This document shows positions 1 to 8,318 of a stretch of DNA of 64,000 nt, in pieces. Position 1 is the stretch's first letter; each line of letters begins with the position of its first letter. The notes beneath the pieces are model-generated. The model searched no databases and had not been told where the DNA came from. It saw only the letters and a program-made list of their open reading frames with translations. The DNA is from Thiomicrorhabdus chilensis DSM 12352. Its GTDB lineage: Bacteria; Pseudomonadota; Gammaproteobacteria; Thiomicrospirales; Thiomicrospiraceae. Where the stretch lies: assembly GCF_000483485.1 (NCBI RefSeq), contig NZ_KI519609.1:959460-1023459 (forward strand), given 5' to 3'. Made by a program: the position numbers and the translations under genes.

Positions 1-154
1 GGCCGCTACCCAAATCAATGAAATGACATTGAGTTTTATTCCTAAATTGGCCATTGTTGGAGTCGCTTTAGTGGTGTTTGGCCCTTGGATGCTGACTACG
101 CTGTTATCCTTTACCCGAGAGCTATATGAAAATATTCCAGCTCTGATTGGTTGA
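1..154 (+). CDS. fliQ: FliQ, flagellar export apparatus protein (C-terminal part)
   Basis: The first 50 codons of the window are the C-terminal half of a small hydrophobic protein. It contains one clear membrane segment (IVGVALVVFGPWMLTTLL) and ends in the FliQ-like tail FTRELYENIPALIG before TGA at 152-154. FliQ is a short two-helix membrane subunit of the flagellar type III export gate. The 5' half lies outside the window. Identity is supported by position: fliR follows at once, and its ribosome binding site overlaps this stop codon. Confidence 0.85.
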   Translation, partial: AATQINEMTLSFIPKLAIVGVALVVFGPWMLTTLLSFTRELYENIPALIG

Positions 155-163
155 GGTTAAGTG

Positions 164-943
164 ATGGCTTTTAGCTATAACGAATTTCTTCAACTGTTAG
201 GTTTGTATTTCTGGCCATTTGTCAGGATTGGTGCGATGTTGTCAGTCTTGCCAATCTATGGCATTAATTCCGTTTCTCCTCAAACTCGCATCATACTGAC
301 CTTATTTATAACCTTGGTGGTAGCCCCCAACTTGGCACTGCCTCCAGCGGTTGACCCTTTTACTTGGCAGGGAGTGTTGTTTCTGATTCAGCAAGTGTTG
401 ATCGGTCTGGCCATGGGCACGGTATTTTTAATTGTGTTCCAAGCCTTTGTGATGGCGGGGCATTTGATTGCCATGGGGATGGGGTTAGCTTTTGCGCAGA
501 TGGTTGATCCTGGAACCGGTGTGAATGCTCCGATCGTTTCCCAATACTTTACGATTATTGTGACCTTGTTATTTTTGGCTATGAATGGCCATTTGTTGAT
601 GATTCAAGTCGTTGTCGACAGTTTTGAATATTTGCCGGTCGGCGTGCATTTTCTGACGCAATCCAGTTTACGGGACTTGGTTGAATTTGGCGCTTATATG
701 TTTTCAGCCGGGGTATTGATTGCGTTGCCGGCTATTACTGCGTTATTGTTAATCAACGTGGCCTTTGGGGTGGTGACTCGAGCAGCACCGGCATTGAATA
801 TTTTTGCAGTGGGCTTTCCGGTTACGTTGTTAGTCGGTTTGGTCATGTTGGCCTTGACGACTCCGGTTGTTTTGCCTCATCTGCAAGAGTTGGTACATCG
901 TTCCGTTGATTTGATCAGCAGCTTCAGATTGGTAGCAGGTTAG
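164..943 (+). CDS. fliR: FliR, flagellar export gate membrane protein
   Basis: This 259-residue integral membrane protein has about six hydrophobic segments and the FliR-type central stretch VMAGHLIAMGMGLAFAQMVD. In the flagellar basal body FliR joins FliP and FliQ to form the export gate. I chose ATG 164 because the GAGG at 153-156 sits 7 nt upstream of it. GTG 161 would also read in frame but is only 4 nt from that site. The gene lies between fliQ and flhB with almost no spacing, so it is an operon member. Length and order fit the family well. Confidence 0.95.
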   Translation: MAFSYNEFLQLLGLYFWPFVRIGAMLSVLPIYGINSVSPQTRIILTLFITLVVAPNLALPPAVDPFTWQGVLFLIQQVLIGLAMGTVFLIVFQAFVMAGHLIAMGMGLAFAQMVDPGTGVNAPIVSQYFTIIVTLLFLAMNGHLLMIQVVVDSFEYLPVGVHFLTQSSLRDLVEFGAYMFSAGVLIALPAITALLLINVAFGVVTRAAPALNIFAVGFPVTLLVGLVMLALTTPVVLPHLQELVHRSVDLISSFRLVAG

Positions 944-948
944 CGGAT

Positions 949-2073
949 ATGGCTGAAAACCAAGACGGCACAGAAAAATCGGAAGAACCCACCGAGAAGA
1001 AATTACGAGAATCCCGTGAGAAAGGGCAAATCCCGAGATCTAGAGAGTTAACAACGGTATTGATGACTTTATCGGCGGGTGTGTTTCTGCTGCTGTATGG
1101 AAGCGTCATGTTCAGCAATATTGAGGAGTTGGCGATCAAAGGCATTCAATTTGATCGCGATATAGCGTTTGATGAACTCAAGATGTGGAGTCTGATTCAA
1201 GGATTGTTGCTCAGTGCCATATATATGATTATGCCGTTCATGTTGTTGATGGCTTTTATCGCCATCGTATCGCCTATGTTATTGGGTGGGTGGTCTTTTA
1301 GCACCAAGGCCATGGCTCCCAAACTCAGCAAGCTAAATCCGGTGTCTGGAATCAAACGCATGTTTTCCGCCAAAGCTCTGTTGGAACTTTTCAAAGCCTT
1401 GGCAAAGTTTACTTTAGTCATTTCGATTGCGACATTCTTTCTGTATTCGATTTTTACTGAGGTGCTAGGGTTGGGCTCTGAACCGCTTAAACAAGGGCTT
1501 GCCCATGCCGGTACCGTAATCATAGAAGCCTTTATTTTCGTGAGTTTGTCGCTGATTGTGGTGGCATTGATCGATGTGCCGTTTCAGCTTTGGGATCACA
1601 ACCGCCAGTTGAAAATGACCAAACAGGAAGTGAAAGAAGAGTTCAAGCAGCAAGAGGGGAATCCCGAGGTTAAGGGGCGCATCCGACAGATACAACGGGA
1701 AATGTCCCAACAGCGCATGATGCAAAAAGTGCCTGAGGCCGATGTGATCATCACCAACCCAACCCATTTCGCGGTGGCCTTGAAGTATGACCCGCAAAGT
1801 ATGCAAGAGCCGGTGGTGGTGGCGATGGGAATCGACTTCATGGCATCTCAAATACGGACCATTGCAAAAGAGCATGATATTCCGATTGTAGAAGCCCCAC
1901 CATTAGCCCGTGCTTTATACTATAATGCGGAAGTCGAGCACGCGATTCCTTATGATTTATTTAAGGCGGTTGCGGCGATATTGGCTTATGTATACCAATT
2001 AAAGACAGGCGGGCAAACGGCTCAAACTAATTTTGAAAACCTTCCCATTCCTGAAGAGATGAAAACCGAGTAG
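949..2073 (+). CDS. flhB: FlhB, flagellar export switch protein
   Basis: FlhB is the substrate-specificity switch of the flagellar type III secretion apparatus. The 374-residue protein starts with the typical charged segment (MAENQDGTEKSEEPTEKKL), has four membrane helices between about residues 35 and 210, then a soluble domain. The autocleavage site NPTH is intact at about residues 270-273, so this copy should self-process between N and P in the normal way. It begins 5 nt after the fliR stop. A separate paralogue of only the C-terminal domain lies on the minus strand at 10927-11232. Confidence 0.97.
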   Translation: MAENQDGTEKSEEPTEKKLRESREKGQIPRSRELTTVLMTLSAGVFLLLYGSVMFSNIEELAIKGIQFDRDIAFDELKMWSLIQGLLLSAIYMIMPFMLLMAFIAIVSPMLLGGWSFSTKAMAPKLSKLNPVSGIKRMFSAKALLELFKALAKFTLVISIATFFLYSIFTEVLGLGSEPLKQGLAHAGTVIIEAFIFVSLSLIVVALIDVPFQLWDHNRQLKMTKQEVKEEFKQQEGNPEVKGRIRQIQREMSQQRMMQKVPEADVIITNPTHFAVALKYDPQSMQEPVVVAMGIDFMASQIRTIAKEHDIPIVEAPPLARALYYNAEVEHAIPYDLFKAVAAILAYVYQLKTGGQTAQTNFENLPIPEEMKTE

Positions 2074-2104
2074 TTTCTTCGAGAGAAAGTGAATTAAAGG
2101 CAAG

Positions 2105-4198
2105 ATGGATCTTCAACAACTGTTTGCAAATATAAAGCAAAACTTCACTCGTGGATTGGGTGTGCCTATTGCCGTTTTGGCACTGCTGGGCATGGTTACG
2201 ATTCCACTTCCGCCGATGTTGCTGGATGTGTTTTTTACCTTCAATATTGCCCTGTCTTTGGTTGTATTGATGGTGACTTTATACGCCAAACGTCCATTAG
2301 ATTTCGCTATTTTCCCAACGATTATTTTATTGGCTACTTTATTTAGACTGGCTTTGAACATTGCCTCTACCCGTGTCATCCTGTTGGAAGGCCACCAAGG
2401 CGGAGCCTCTGCAGGCCATGTGATTGAAGCCTTTGGTGAGTTTGTTATTGGCGGGAATTTCGCAGTCGGTTTGGTGGTGTTTGCAATACTGGTGGTCATA
2501 AACTTTGTGGTCATCACCAAAGGGGCGGGGCGAGTTGCCGAGGTCAGTGCTCGTTTCACCTTGGATTCCATGCCCGGTAAGCAGATGGCGATTGATGCCG
2601 ACTTGAATGCGGGCTTGATCACCCAAGAGCAAGCTCAAGAGCGTCGCCGTGAGATCACCTCTGAAGCCGATTTTTACGGTTCTATGGATGGTGCCAGTAA
2701 GTTCGTGCGCGGTGACGCCGTCGCCGGAATCATTATTTTGTTTATTAATCTTATTGGCGGTTTTGCGATTGGTATGGGTCAACACGACCTAGCATTCAGT
2801 GATGCCATTGAGGTCTATACCATCCTGACCTTAGGGGACGGTCTGGTTGCACAGATTCCGGCTTTATTGCTGTCAACGGCGACGGCGATTATTGTGACCC
2901 GAGTGTCAGGAGACCAAGATAATGACATGGGGCAACAGATGCAGATGCAGATGTTTGCCAATCCGCGCTCTTTGGGAATGACGGCTGGTATCGTTGGTGT
3001 TTTAGGGTTGATTCCTGGTATGCCGAATTTAGCATTTTTATCGTTTGCCGGGGTTGCCGGAGCAGGCGCCTACCTGATTCATCGTAAGCAACTGGAGGCT
3101 CCACCGCCTGAAAGCACCGTCACCCCTGAAGAGGAAGCCGAGGTAAAACCTGCGGAATTGAGTTGGGATGATGTTCAGTCATTGGATGTGTTGGGCTTAG
3201 AGGTTGGTTATCGTTTGATTCCAATGGTGGATCAGTCTCAGAATGGACAGCTTTTAGAGCGCGTAAAGGGTGTAAGACGCAAGGTCTCCCAAGAACTAGG
3301 CTTTTTAGTGCCGCCCGTTCATATTCGCGATAATTTGGACTTAAAACCAAACCAATATAGAATTATGTTGATGGGGGTTAACTCCGGTGAAGGAGAGGTT
3401 TTTCCTGACAAGGAGTTGGCGATCAATCCGGGGCAGGTATTTGGTGAGGTCGCCGGAACGCCGACCAAAGACCCAACTTTTGGCCTAGAAGCGGTTTGGA
3501 TTGATGTAAAAGACAGGGAGCAGGCCCAGGCTCTGGGTTATACGGTAGTGGATGCGAGTACCGTCGTGGCTACCCATATCAGTCAGTTGCTGCAAGACTA
3601 TGCTTATGAGTTGCTTGGGCATGAGGAAACGCAACAGCTGTTGGACAAGTTAAAACAGACTTCTCCCAAGTTGGTGGATGAACTGGTTCCGGATCGTCTG
3701 TCTTTGGCGGCAATCGTTAAGGTTCTTCAGAATCTGCTCCAAGATAAAGTAGCCATTCGTGATATGCGCACTATTTTAGAGGCTTTGACCGCTAAGGCGT
3801 CGCTGACACAAGATGCCAATGAATTGACACAGTTTGTTCGCTCTGCACTCGGTAGGTCGATTGTCCAGGATATATTGGGAGCGGAATCAGAGCTTAAAGT
3901 CATTACCCTTGAGCCAGGACTGGAACAGTTGTTGCTACAGGCTACACAAGGTGCGCCGGAAGGCCAGTTGGCCATTGAGCCGGGATTGGCAGAACGTCTG
4001 CACAGCACCCTAAAAGAAGAATCGCAGAAAATGGAAATGAGTGGTCAGTCGGCGGTATTGTTGGTGGCTCCACAGATTCGTGCCCAGTTAGCGCGGCTGT
4101 TTCGCTATAGCCTTCCAACATTGCATATTCTGGCTTATTCTGAAGTGCCAGAAAACCGACAGATCAGTGTGGTGGCCAACGTAGGACAGGGAGGGTAA
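2105..4198 (+). CDS. flhA: FlhA, flagellar export apparatus protein
   Basis: FlhA is the large membrane and cytoplasmic-ring component of the flagellar type III export machine. The product is 697 residues, the usual family size. The N-terminal half is hydrophobic and carries the FHIPEP-family signature region around FRLALNIASTRVILL. The C-terminal half, from about residue 350, is the soluble domain that docks export chaperones. The ATG is preceded by AAAGGCAAG. The stop at 4196-4198 is followed with no gap by flhF. Confidence 0.97.
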   Translation: MDLQQLFANIKQNFTRGLGVPIAVLALLGMVTIPLPPMLLDVFFTFNIALSLVVLMVTLYAKRPLDFAIFPTIILLATLFRLALNIASTRVILLEGHQGGASAGHVIEAFGEFVIGGNFAVGLVVFAILVVINFVVITKGAGRVAEVSARFTLDSMPGKQMAIDADLNAGLITQEQAQERRREITSEADFYGSMDGASKFVRGDAVAGIIILFINLIGGFAIGMGQHDLAFSDAIEVYTILTLGDGLVAQIPALLLSTATAIIVTRVSGDQDNDMGQQMQMQMFANPRSLGMTAGIVGVLGLIPGMPNLAFLSFAGVAGAGAYLIHRKQLEAPPPESTVTPEEEAEVKPAELSWDDVQSLDVLGLEVGYRLIPMVDQSQNGQLLERVKGVRRKVSQELGFLVPPVHIRDNLDLKPNQYRIMLMGVNSGEGEVFPDKELAINPGQVFGEVAGTPTKDPTFGLEAVWIDVKDREQAQALGYTVVDASTVVATHISQLLQDYAYELLGHEETQQLLDKLKQTSPKLVDELVPDRLSLAAIVKVLQNLLQDKVAIRDMRTILEALTAKASLTQDANELTQFVRSALGRSIVQDILGAESELKVITLEPGLEQLLLQATQGAPEGQLAIEPGLAERLHSTLKEESQKMEMSGQSAVLLVAPQIRAQLARLFRYSLPTLHILAYSEVPENRQISVVANVGQGG

Positions 4199-4199
4199 T

Positions 4200-5378
4200 T
4201 TGAAAATTAAGCGTTACTTCGCTCCTACGATGCGTCAGGCCATGTTGCAGGTAAAAGAATCGCACGGAGACGATGCGGTTATTTTGTCGAGCCGGACCAC
4301 GGACGAAGGGGTCGAAATTGTGGCGGCTGCCGATCCGGAAGCTCAGGCTTATCAGGAAGAAAAAAACAAGAAGTCGAGCGGCAGCAGCTATGTTTCTCCG
4401 GAGCCATCATTGCAATCGGCTATACAGAAAGAAACGCCTTCCCATTCCCCTGAAATCAGTAGCATGGCTCAGGAGTTGAAAATGGTGAGAGCCATGCTGG
4501 AAAATCAGCTTTCCGGTTTGGCTTGGGGGCAAAATGAACAGATGAATCCTGAAAAGGTTCAGCTGATTAAGCGTTTGGTTCAGTTGGGAATTGGATGGAC
4601 ACTGAGTCAAGAGCTGGTTGAAAAAGCCGATTTTCAAAATGGGCAGGCCTGGTCAGAGATACTCTATGAAATTGAGCGCCGTATTCCCATTGAAGAGCGT
4701 GATGTTCTCGAAAACGGTGGGATTGTGGCTTTAGTTGGGCCTACCGGAGTGGGTAAAACCACCACCATCGCGAAAATGGCCAGTCGCTTCGTGATGCGAC
4801 ATAGTCCCAATGATTTGGCTTTGATCACCACGGACTGCTATAAAATTGGTGCCCAAGCACAGCTTAAAACCTTTGCGGATTTGATCAGTGTCCCGGTTCA
4901 CGTGGTCAAGTCTCAAGGCGAGTTGTATGCTTTGTTGACATCCTTGAACAATAAAAAGTTGATTCTAATTGATACTGCCGGAATGAGTCAGCGTGATTTG
5001 CAGTTGTCACAACAATTGACGTCAGCGCACGAAGGGATCCGTACTGTGCGTAATTATTTGGTGATTTCGGCGGCAACGCAGTTGAATGTCATGAAAGACA
5101 TTGTTAAATCTTTCGGGCAGGTGGGTTTACAGGGCTGTATTTTGACCAAGGTGGACGAAGCATTGCAATTAGGTAATATTTTAACGGTTCTGATTGAAGA
5201 ACGTCTTTCATTGGCCTATCTGTCTGAAGGACAAAGGGTGCCAGAAGATTTAATGCCTGTTAAAATTCGTGACCTGATAGATCGGGCCATTGTATTGGGG
5301 CAACAAAACTCAAATATTCAAAGTGATGAGAGTGCATTCCGTATGGGAATGGGAAAGGAGATATCTGATGCTCAATGA
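4200..5378 (+). CDS. flhF: FlhF, SRP-type GTPase for polar flagellum placement
   Basis: FlhF is an SRP-family GTPase that sets number and polar position of flagella. The 392-residue product has the N-terminal B domain (MKIKRYFAPTMRQAMLQVK) and an NG domain with P-loop GPTGVGKTTT at about residue 180, plus DTAGM and TKVDE motifs. The start is a TTG at 4200, one base after the flhA stop, with GGGAGG upstream; no better start exists. The 3' end overlaps flhG by 11 bp. A CAGGCCTG repeat is embedded in frame at 4644 and encodes part of NGQAWSE. Confidence 0.95.
   Translation: MKIKRYFAPTMRQAMLQVKESHGDDAVILSSRTTDEGVEIVAAADPEAQAYQEEKNKKSSGSSYVSPEPSLQSAIQKETPSHSPEISSMAQELKMVRAMLENQLSGLAWGQNEQMNPEKVQLIKRLVQLGIGWTLSQELVEKADFQNGQAWSEILYEIERRIPIEERDVLENGGIVALVGPTGVGKTTTIAKMASRFVMRHSPNDLALITTDCYKIGAQAQLKTFADLISVPVHVVKSQGELYALLTSLNNKKLILIDTAGMSQRDLQLSQQLTSAHEGIRTVRNYLVISAATQLNVMKDIVKSFGQVGLQGCILTKVDEALQLGNILTVLIEERLSLAYLSEGQRVPEDLMPVKIRDLIDRAIVLGQQNSNIQSDESAFRMGMGKEISDAQ
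4644..4651 (+). repeat. CAGGCCTG dispersed repeat copy, in flhF
   Basis: Extended match AAAATGGGCAGGCCTGGTCA, nearly the full consensus. It is read in the QAW frame inside the FlhF linker before the GTPase domain. Confidence 0.8.
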
Positions 5379-6246
5379 TCAAGCAGCAGGCTTGCGAGCA
5401 ATGCAATCCGGGCAAATGCAAAATGCCAAACCAGCCGGAAATCCGGTTAGAGTCATCGCGGTCGCCAGCGGTAAGGGCGGAGTGGGCAAGACCAATGTAT
5501 CGGTTAATCTAGGGGTGTCGCTCAGTAAAATGGGCCAGCGTGTTTTGTTGATGGATGCGGATATGGGCTTGGCCAATGTCGATATTATGCTGGGTCTGCA
5601 AACCCGATACAATTTGGCCCATGTGCTGGATGGCGAGAAAACTTTGAAAGAAGTCATTGTCGAAGGTCCGGCAGGTTTAAAGATTATTCCCGCCGCTTCG
5701 GGCGTCAAACGCATGGCGCAGCTAACGGCTATGGAAAATGCGGGAATCATCAATGCATTTTCGGAATTGAATGGCGAACTGGATGTACTGATCATAGATA
5801 CCGCAGCCGGGATTGCCGACAGTGTGGTGAGCTTTTGCCGAGCCTCCCAAGAGGTGGTGGTGGTGGTAACGGACGAGCCAGCGTCGATCACGGATGCTTA
5901 TGCATTGGTTAAGGTGCTTAGCCGGGATTATCAAGTTTCACGTTTTCGGTTATTAGCCAATATGAGTCGTTCCGAGCAACACGGTCGTCAGTTATATGAG
6001 AAGTTTTCACGGGTTTGCGAGCAATTTTTGGACGTGAGCCTTGATTATTTGGGTACCGTGCCTTATGACAACGATTTGAGGGAAGCGGTGCAAAGACAGG
6101 TTCCGGTTACGATTAGCAAGCCCAACAGTGCGGCGGCAAAATCGTTTAAAGAGATGGCTCATGTCATAGATTCATGGCCGGTACCGCAAGGCGTCACAGG
6201 TTACCTGCAGTTTTTCGTTGAAAGTTTGTTTCAATCGGGTCATTAG
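5368..6246 (+). CDS. flhG: FlhG/FleN, MinD-like ATPase regulating flagellar number
   Basis: This 292-residue ParA/MinD-family ATPase has the deviant Walker A motif KGGVGKTN near residue 35, a VLLMDADMGLANVD switch region and a LDVLIIDTAAG Walker B strand. FlhG partners FlhF to limit flagellar number. The longer reading frame begins at 5290, but ATG 5368 has a strong AAGGAG 8 nt upstream and gives the normal N-terminus MLNDQAAGLRAMQ, so I use it. It overlaps the end of flhF, indicating coupled translation. Confidence 0.95.
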   Translation: MLNDQAAGLRAMQSGQMQNAKPAGNPVRVIAVASGKGGVGKTNVSVNLGVSLSKMGQRVLLMDADMGLANVDIMLGLQTRYNLAHVLDGEKTLKEVIVEGPAGLKIIPAASGVKRMAQLTAMENAGIINAFSELNGELDVLIIDTAAGIADSVVSFCRASQEVVVVVTDEPASITDAYALVKVLSRDYQVSRFRLLANMSRSEQHGRQLYEKFSRVCEQFLDVSLDYLGTVPYDNDLREAVQRQVPVTISKPNSAAAKSFKEMAHVIDSWPVPQGVTGYLQFFVESLFQSGH

Positions 6247-6255
6247 GAAATTGCC

Positions 6256-6984
6256 ATGAGTGCAACCGAGGTTTATACGTCAGTACAGAAACATGCATGT
6301 AATACGCAGGCAGACAGCCTTGAGGAATACTTGCCGCTGGTTAAGCGCATTGCCTATCACCTGAAAGGGCGTTTGCCGGATAGTGTATTTGTGGACGATT
6401 TGATTCAATCCGGCATTATCGGATTGATTGAAGCGATGCAGAAGTTTGATGCCACTCAGGGAGCCAGTTTTGAAACCTATGCCGGTATCCGGGTGCGTGG
6501 TGCCATGTTGGATGAAATTCGGAAAGGCGATTGGACGCCGAGATCCGTGCATCGTAAATCACGGGAAGTGAGTGATGCGATCAATCGTCTTGAATCTCGC
6601 AACGGTCGCGAGGCCAAAGCGGATGAAATTGCTCTGGAAATGGGAATCACGGTGAATGAGTATCACGCGATTTTAAAAGATACCAGCGGGGCACAACTGC
6701 TCTCTATCGATCAGCCTGATCACGATGAGTTGTCCGAAGACCGTATGTTGGGTTCTTTTTTATCGCCATTTGCCGAGCTCACAGAGGCTGGATTTCAGCA
6801 AGCTTTAGCCGAGCAAATTATGGAATTGCCGGAAAAAGAGAAGTTGGTGATGGCTTTGTATTATGACGAAGAATTGAACCTCAAAGAGATAGGTGAAGTC
6901 CTTGAGGTGAGTGAGTCCAGGGTCAGTCAGATTCACAGTCAGGCAATCAAGCGTTTACGGGCGCGGTTGGCTGACTGGATTTAA
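6256..6984 (+). CDS. fliA: FliA, sigma-28 factor for late flagellar genes
   Basis: FliA is the RNA polymerase sigma factor for late flagellar and chemotaxis promoters. The 242-residue product contains region 2 (LVKRIAYHLKGRLPDSV, DLIQSGIIGLIEAM), region 3 and the region 4 helix-turn-helix (LNLKEIGEVLEVSESRVSQ). It follows flhG by 9 nt in the conserved flhF-flhG-fliA order. I could not find a convincing sigma-28 promoter in the gaps nearby by eye. Confidence 0.96.
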   Translation: MSATEVYTSVQKHACNTQADSLEEYLPLVKRIAYHLKGRLPDSVFVDDLIQSGIIGLIEAMQKFDATQGASFETYAGIRVRGAMLDEIRKGDWTPRSVHRKSREVSDAINRLESRNGREAKADEIALEMGITVNEYHAILKDTSGAQLLSIDQPDHDELSEDRMLGSFLSPFAELTEAGFQQALAEQIMELPEKEKLVMALYYDEELNLKEIGEVLEVSESRVSQIHSQAIKRLRARLADWI

Positions 6985-7019
6985 ATTTATGATAAGAATA
7001 GACGTTTAAGGAAAGCGAA

Positions 7020-7424
7020 ATGCAAATTAATAGAGATATGAATATTTTGGTTGTCGATGATTTCTCAACCATGCGTCGCATTGTGAAAAACCTTTTAAAA
7101 GAGTTGGGGTTCAGTAAGTTTGATGAAGCCGACGATGGCTCGACAGCTTGGCCCATGGTGCAATCTGGAAAATACGATTTCATTGTGAGTGACTGGAATA
7201 TGCCGCAAATGACCGGAATTGATTTGCTGCGTCACGTCCGTGCAGATGAGAATCTTAAGGATACTCCTTTCTTATTGATTACTGCAGAAGCGAAACGAAG
7301 CCAGATTCTTGAAGCCGCACAGGCGGGTGTGGATGGTTATATCGTCAAGCCTTTTACAGCCGCCACTCTGAATGAGAAAATACAAAAAATATTCGCACGT
7401 GTTGCTGAAAGACAATCATCTTAA
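7020..7424 (+). CDS. cheY: CheY, chemotaxis response regulator
   Basis: This 134-residue single receiver domain is very close in pattern to enterobacterial CheY. It has the acidic pair D13/D14 in LVVDDFSTMRR, phospho-acceptor D58 in VSDWNMPQM, the TAEAK switch threonine segment and K110 in VKPFTAATL. Phosphorylated CheY binds FliM at the motor. AAGGAAAG lies just before the ATG. It sits between fliA and cheZ, with a hairpin terminator directly downstream. Confidence 0.96.
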   Translation: MQINRDMNILVVDDFSTMRRIVKNLLKELGFSKFDEADDGSTAWPMVQSGKYDFIVSDWNMPQMTGIDLLRHVRADENLKDTPFLLITAEAKRSQILEAAQAGVDGYIVKPFTAATLNEKIQKIFARVAERQSS

Positions 7425-7447
7425 GTCCTTTAATGAACTAAGAATGT

Positions 7448-7492
7448 AAAAAAACCCTTGAGTGATCCGTTCACTGTTGAGGGTTTTTTTTT
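7448..7492 (+). terminator. Hairpin terminator between cheY and cheZ
   Basis: AAAAACCCT and AGGGTTTTT arms enclose a second short pairing (AGTGA/TCACT), followed by a run of T. It ends 6 nt before the cheZ ribosome binding site (GAGGAA at 7498), so transcription of cheZ and cheA from upstream must read through it or start within it. Confidence 0.7.
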
Positions 7493-7508
7493 GACCAGAG
7501 GAAATACC

Positions 7509-8192
7509 ATGACATTTGCCACCCAAATAGATAAACAACAGGTTCAGGCTTTATTGGAGGCTTTGGAGCAGGATGATCGCTCTCAAGCCAGTCATCTATT
7601 GGATGAACTCACAAAAATCAGAGAAGGTGAGTTGCATCAACAATTGCGTGTCTTGACGCAAAATTTGCATCAGACACTGGATGACTTGGATTTGGATACG
7701 CCGATATTATTACATGCTAAACACGATCTGCCTGATATTACTGAGCGGTTGAGATATGTGATTGATGAAACCCAGACAGCCAGTGAAAAAACCCTGGGTT
7801 CGGCTGAAAATGCCCTGAGTTTCTTGGAACAACTTGAGTCAATATTGAGTGAAGGCATGACCGAGGAGTCGCGTAAGGATGGTAAGCCATTAATTGAACA
7901 GTGTAGTTCGGAGTTGACCAACATTATGCTGGCTCAATCTTATCAAGATTTGACGGGCCAGGTATTGAATCGGGTGATCTTAATTGTCACGGCGCTCGAA
8001 GAGAGCTTAAGAGAATTGATTCAACGCTCCAAGCACGAATTTCACGCCATTCCTGATAAGCATGTGGATGAAATGCAACGAAAGCAGCAAGAGGCTCATG
8101 GGGTGGGGCCTAATGTGACGGCCAAATCGAAACAAGATGCGGTCGAGAGTCAGGATGATGTGGATGATCTGCTAGACGATTTGGGTATCTAG
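7509..8192 (+). CDS. cheZ: CheZ, CheY-phosphate phosphatase
   Basis: CheZ dephosphorylates CheY. The 227-residue helical protein has the catalytic motif in QSYQDLTGQV (D147 and Q151, equivalent to the E. coli D143/Q147 pair) and the C-terminal CheY-binding tail VDDLLDDLGI. The open frame extends back to 7458, but that stretch is the terminator hairpin. ATG 7509 with GAGGAA 5 nt upstream is the real start. It lies between cheY and cheA, as in other polar-flagellate gammaproteobacteria. Confidence 0.95.
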   Translation: MTFATQIDKQQVQALLEALEQDDRSQASHLLDELTKIREGELHQQLRVLTQNLHQTLDDLDLDTPILLHAKHDLPDITERLRYVIDETQTASEKTLGSAENALSFLEQLESILSEGMTEESRKDGKPLIEQCSSELTNIMLAQSYQDLTGQVLNRVILIVTALEESLRELIQRSKHEFHAIPDKHVDEMQRKQQEAHGVGPNVTAKSKQDAVESQDDVDDLLDDLGI

Positions 8193-8318
8193 AGTGGCCA
8201 ACGGCGTTAAAGGTGATGGCCTCGCAGATTTATGGCATGACGTTTGCTAACTATTCTTAAGTTATTAAATACAGAGCATAAAGAGTCAGAGATGGCTTAG
8301 CGAGAAGAGGTAAAGGTT

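Noticed and set aside
5290-5367. Longer FlhG starting at ATG 5290
   Set aside because: The extra 26 residues are the flhF 3' end out of frame and have no ribosome binding site, whereas ATG 5368 has AAGGAG at proper spacing.
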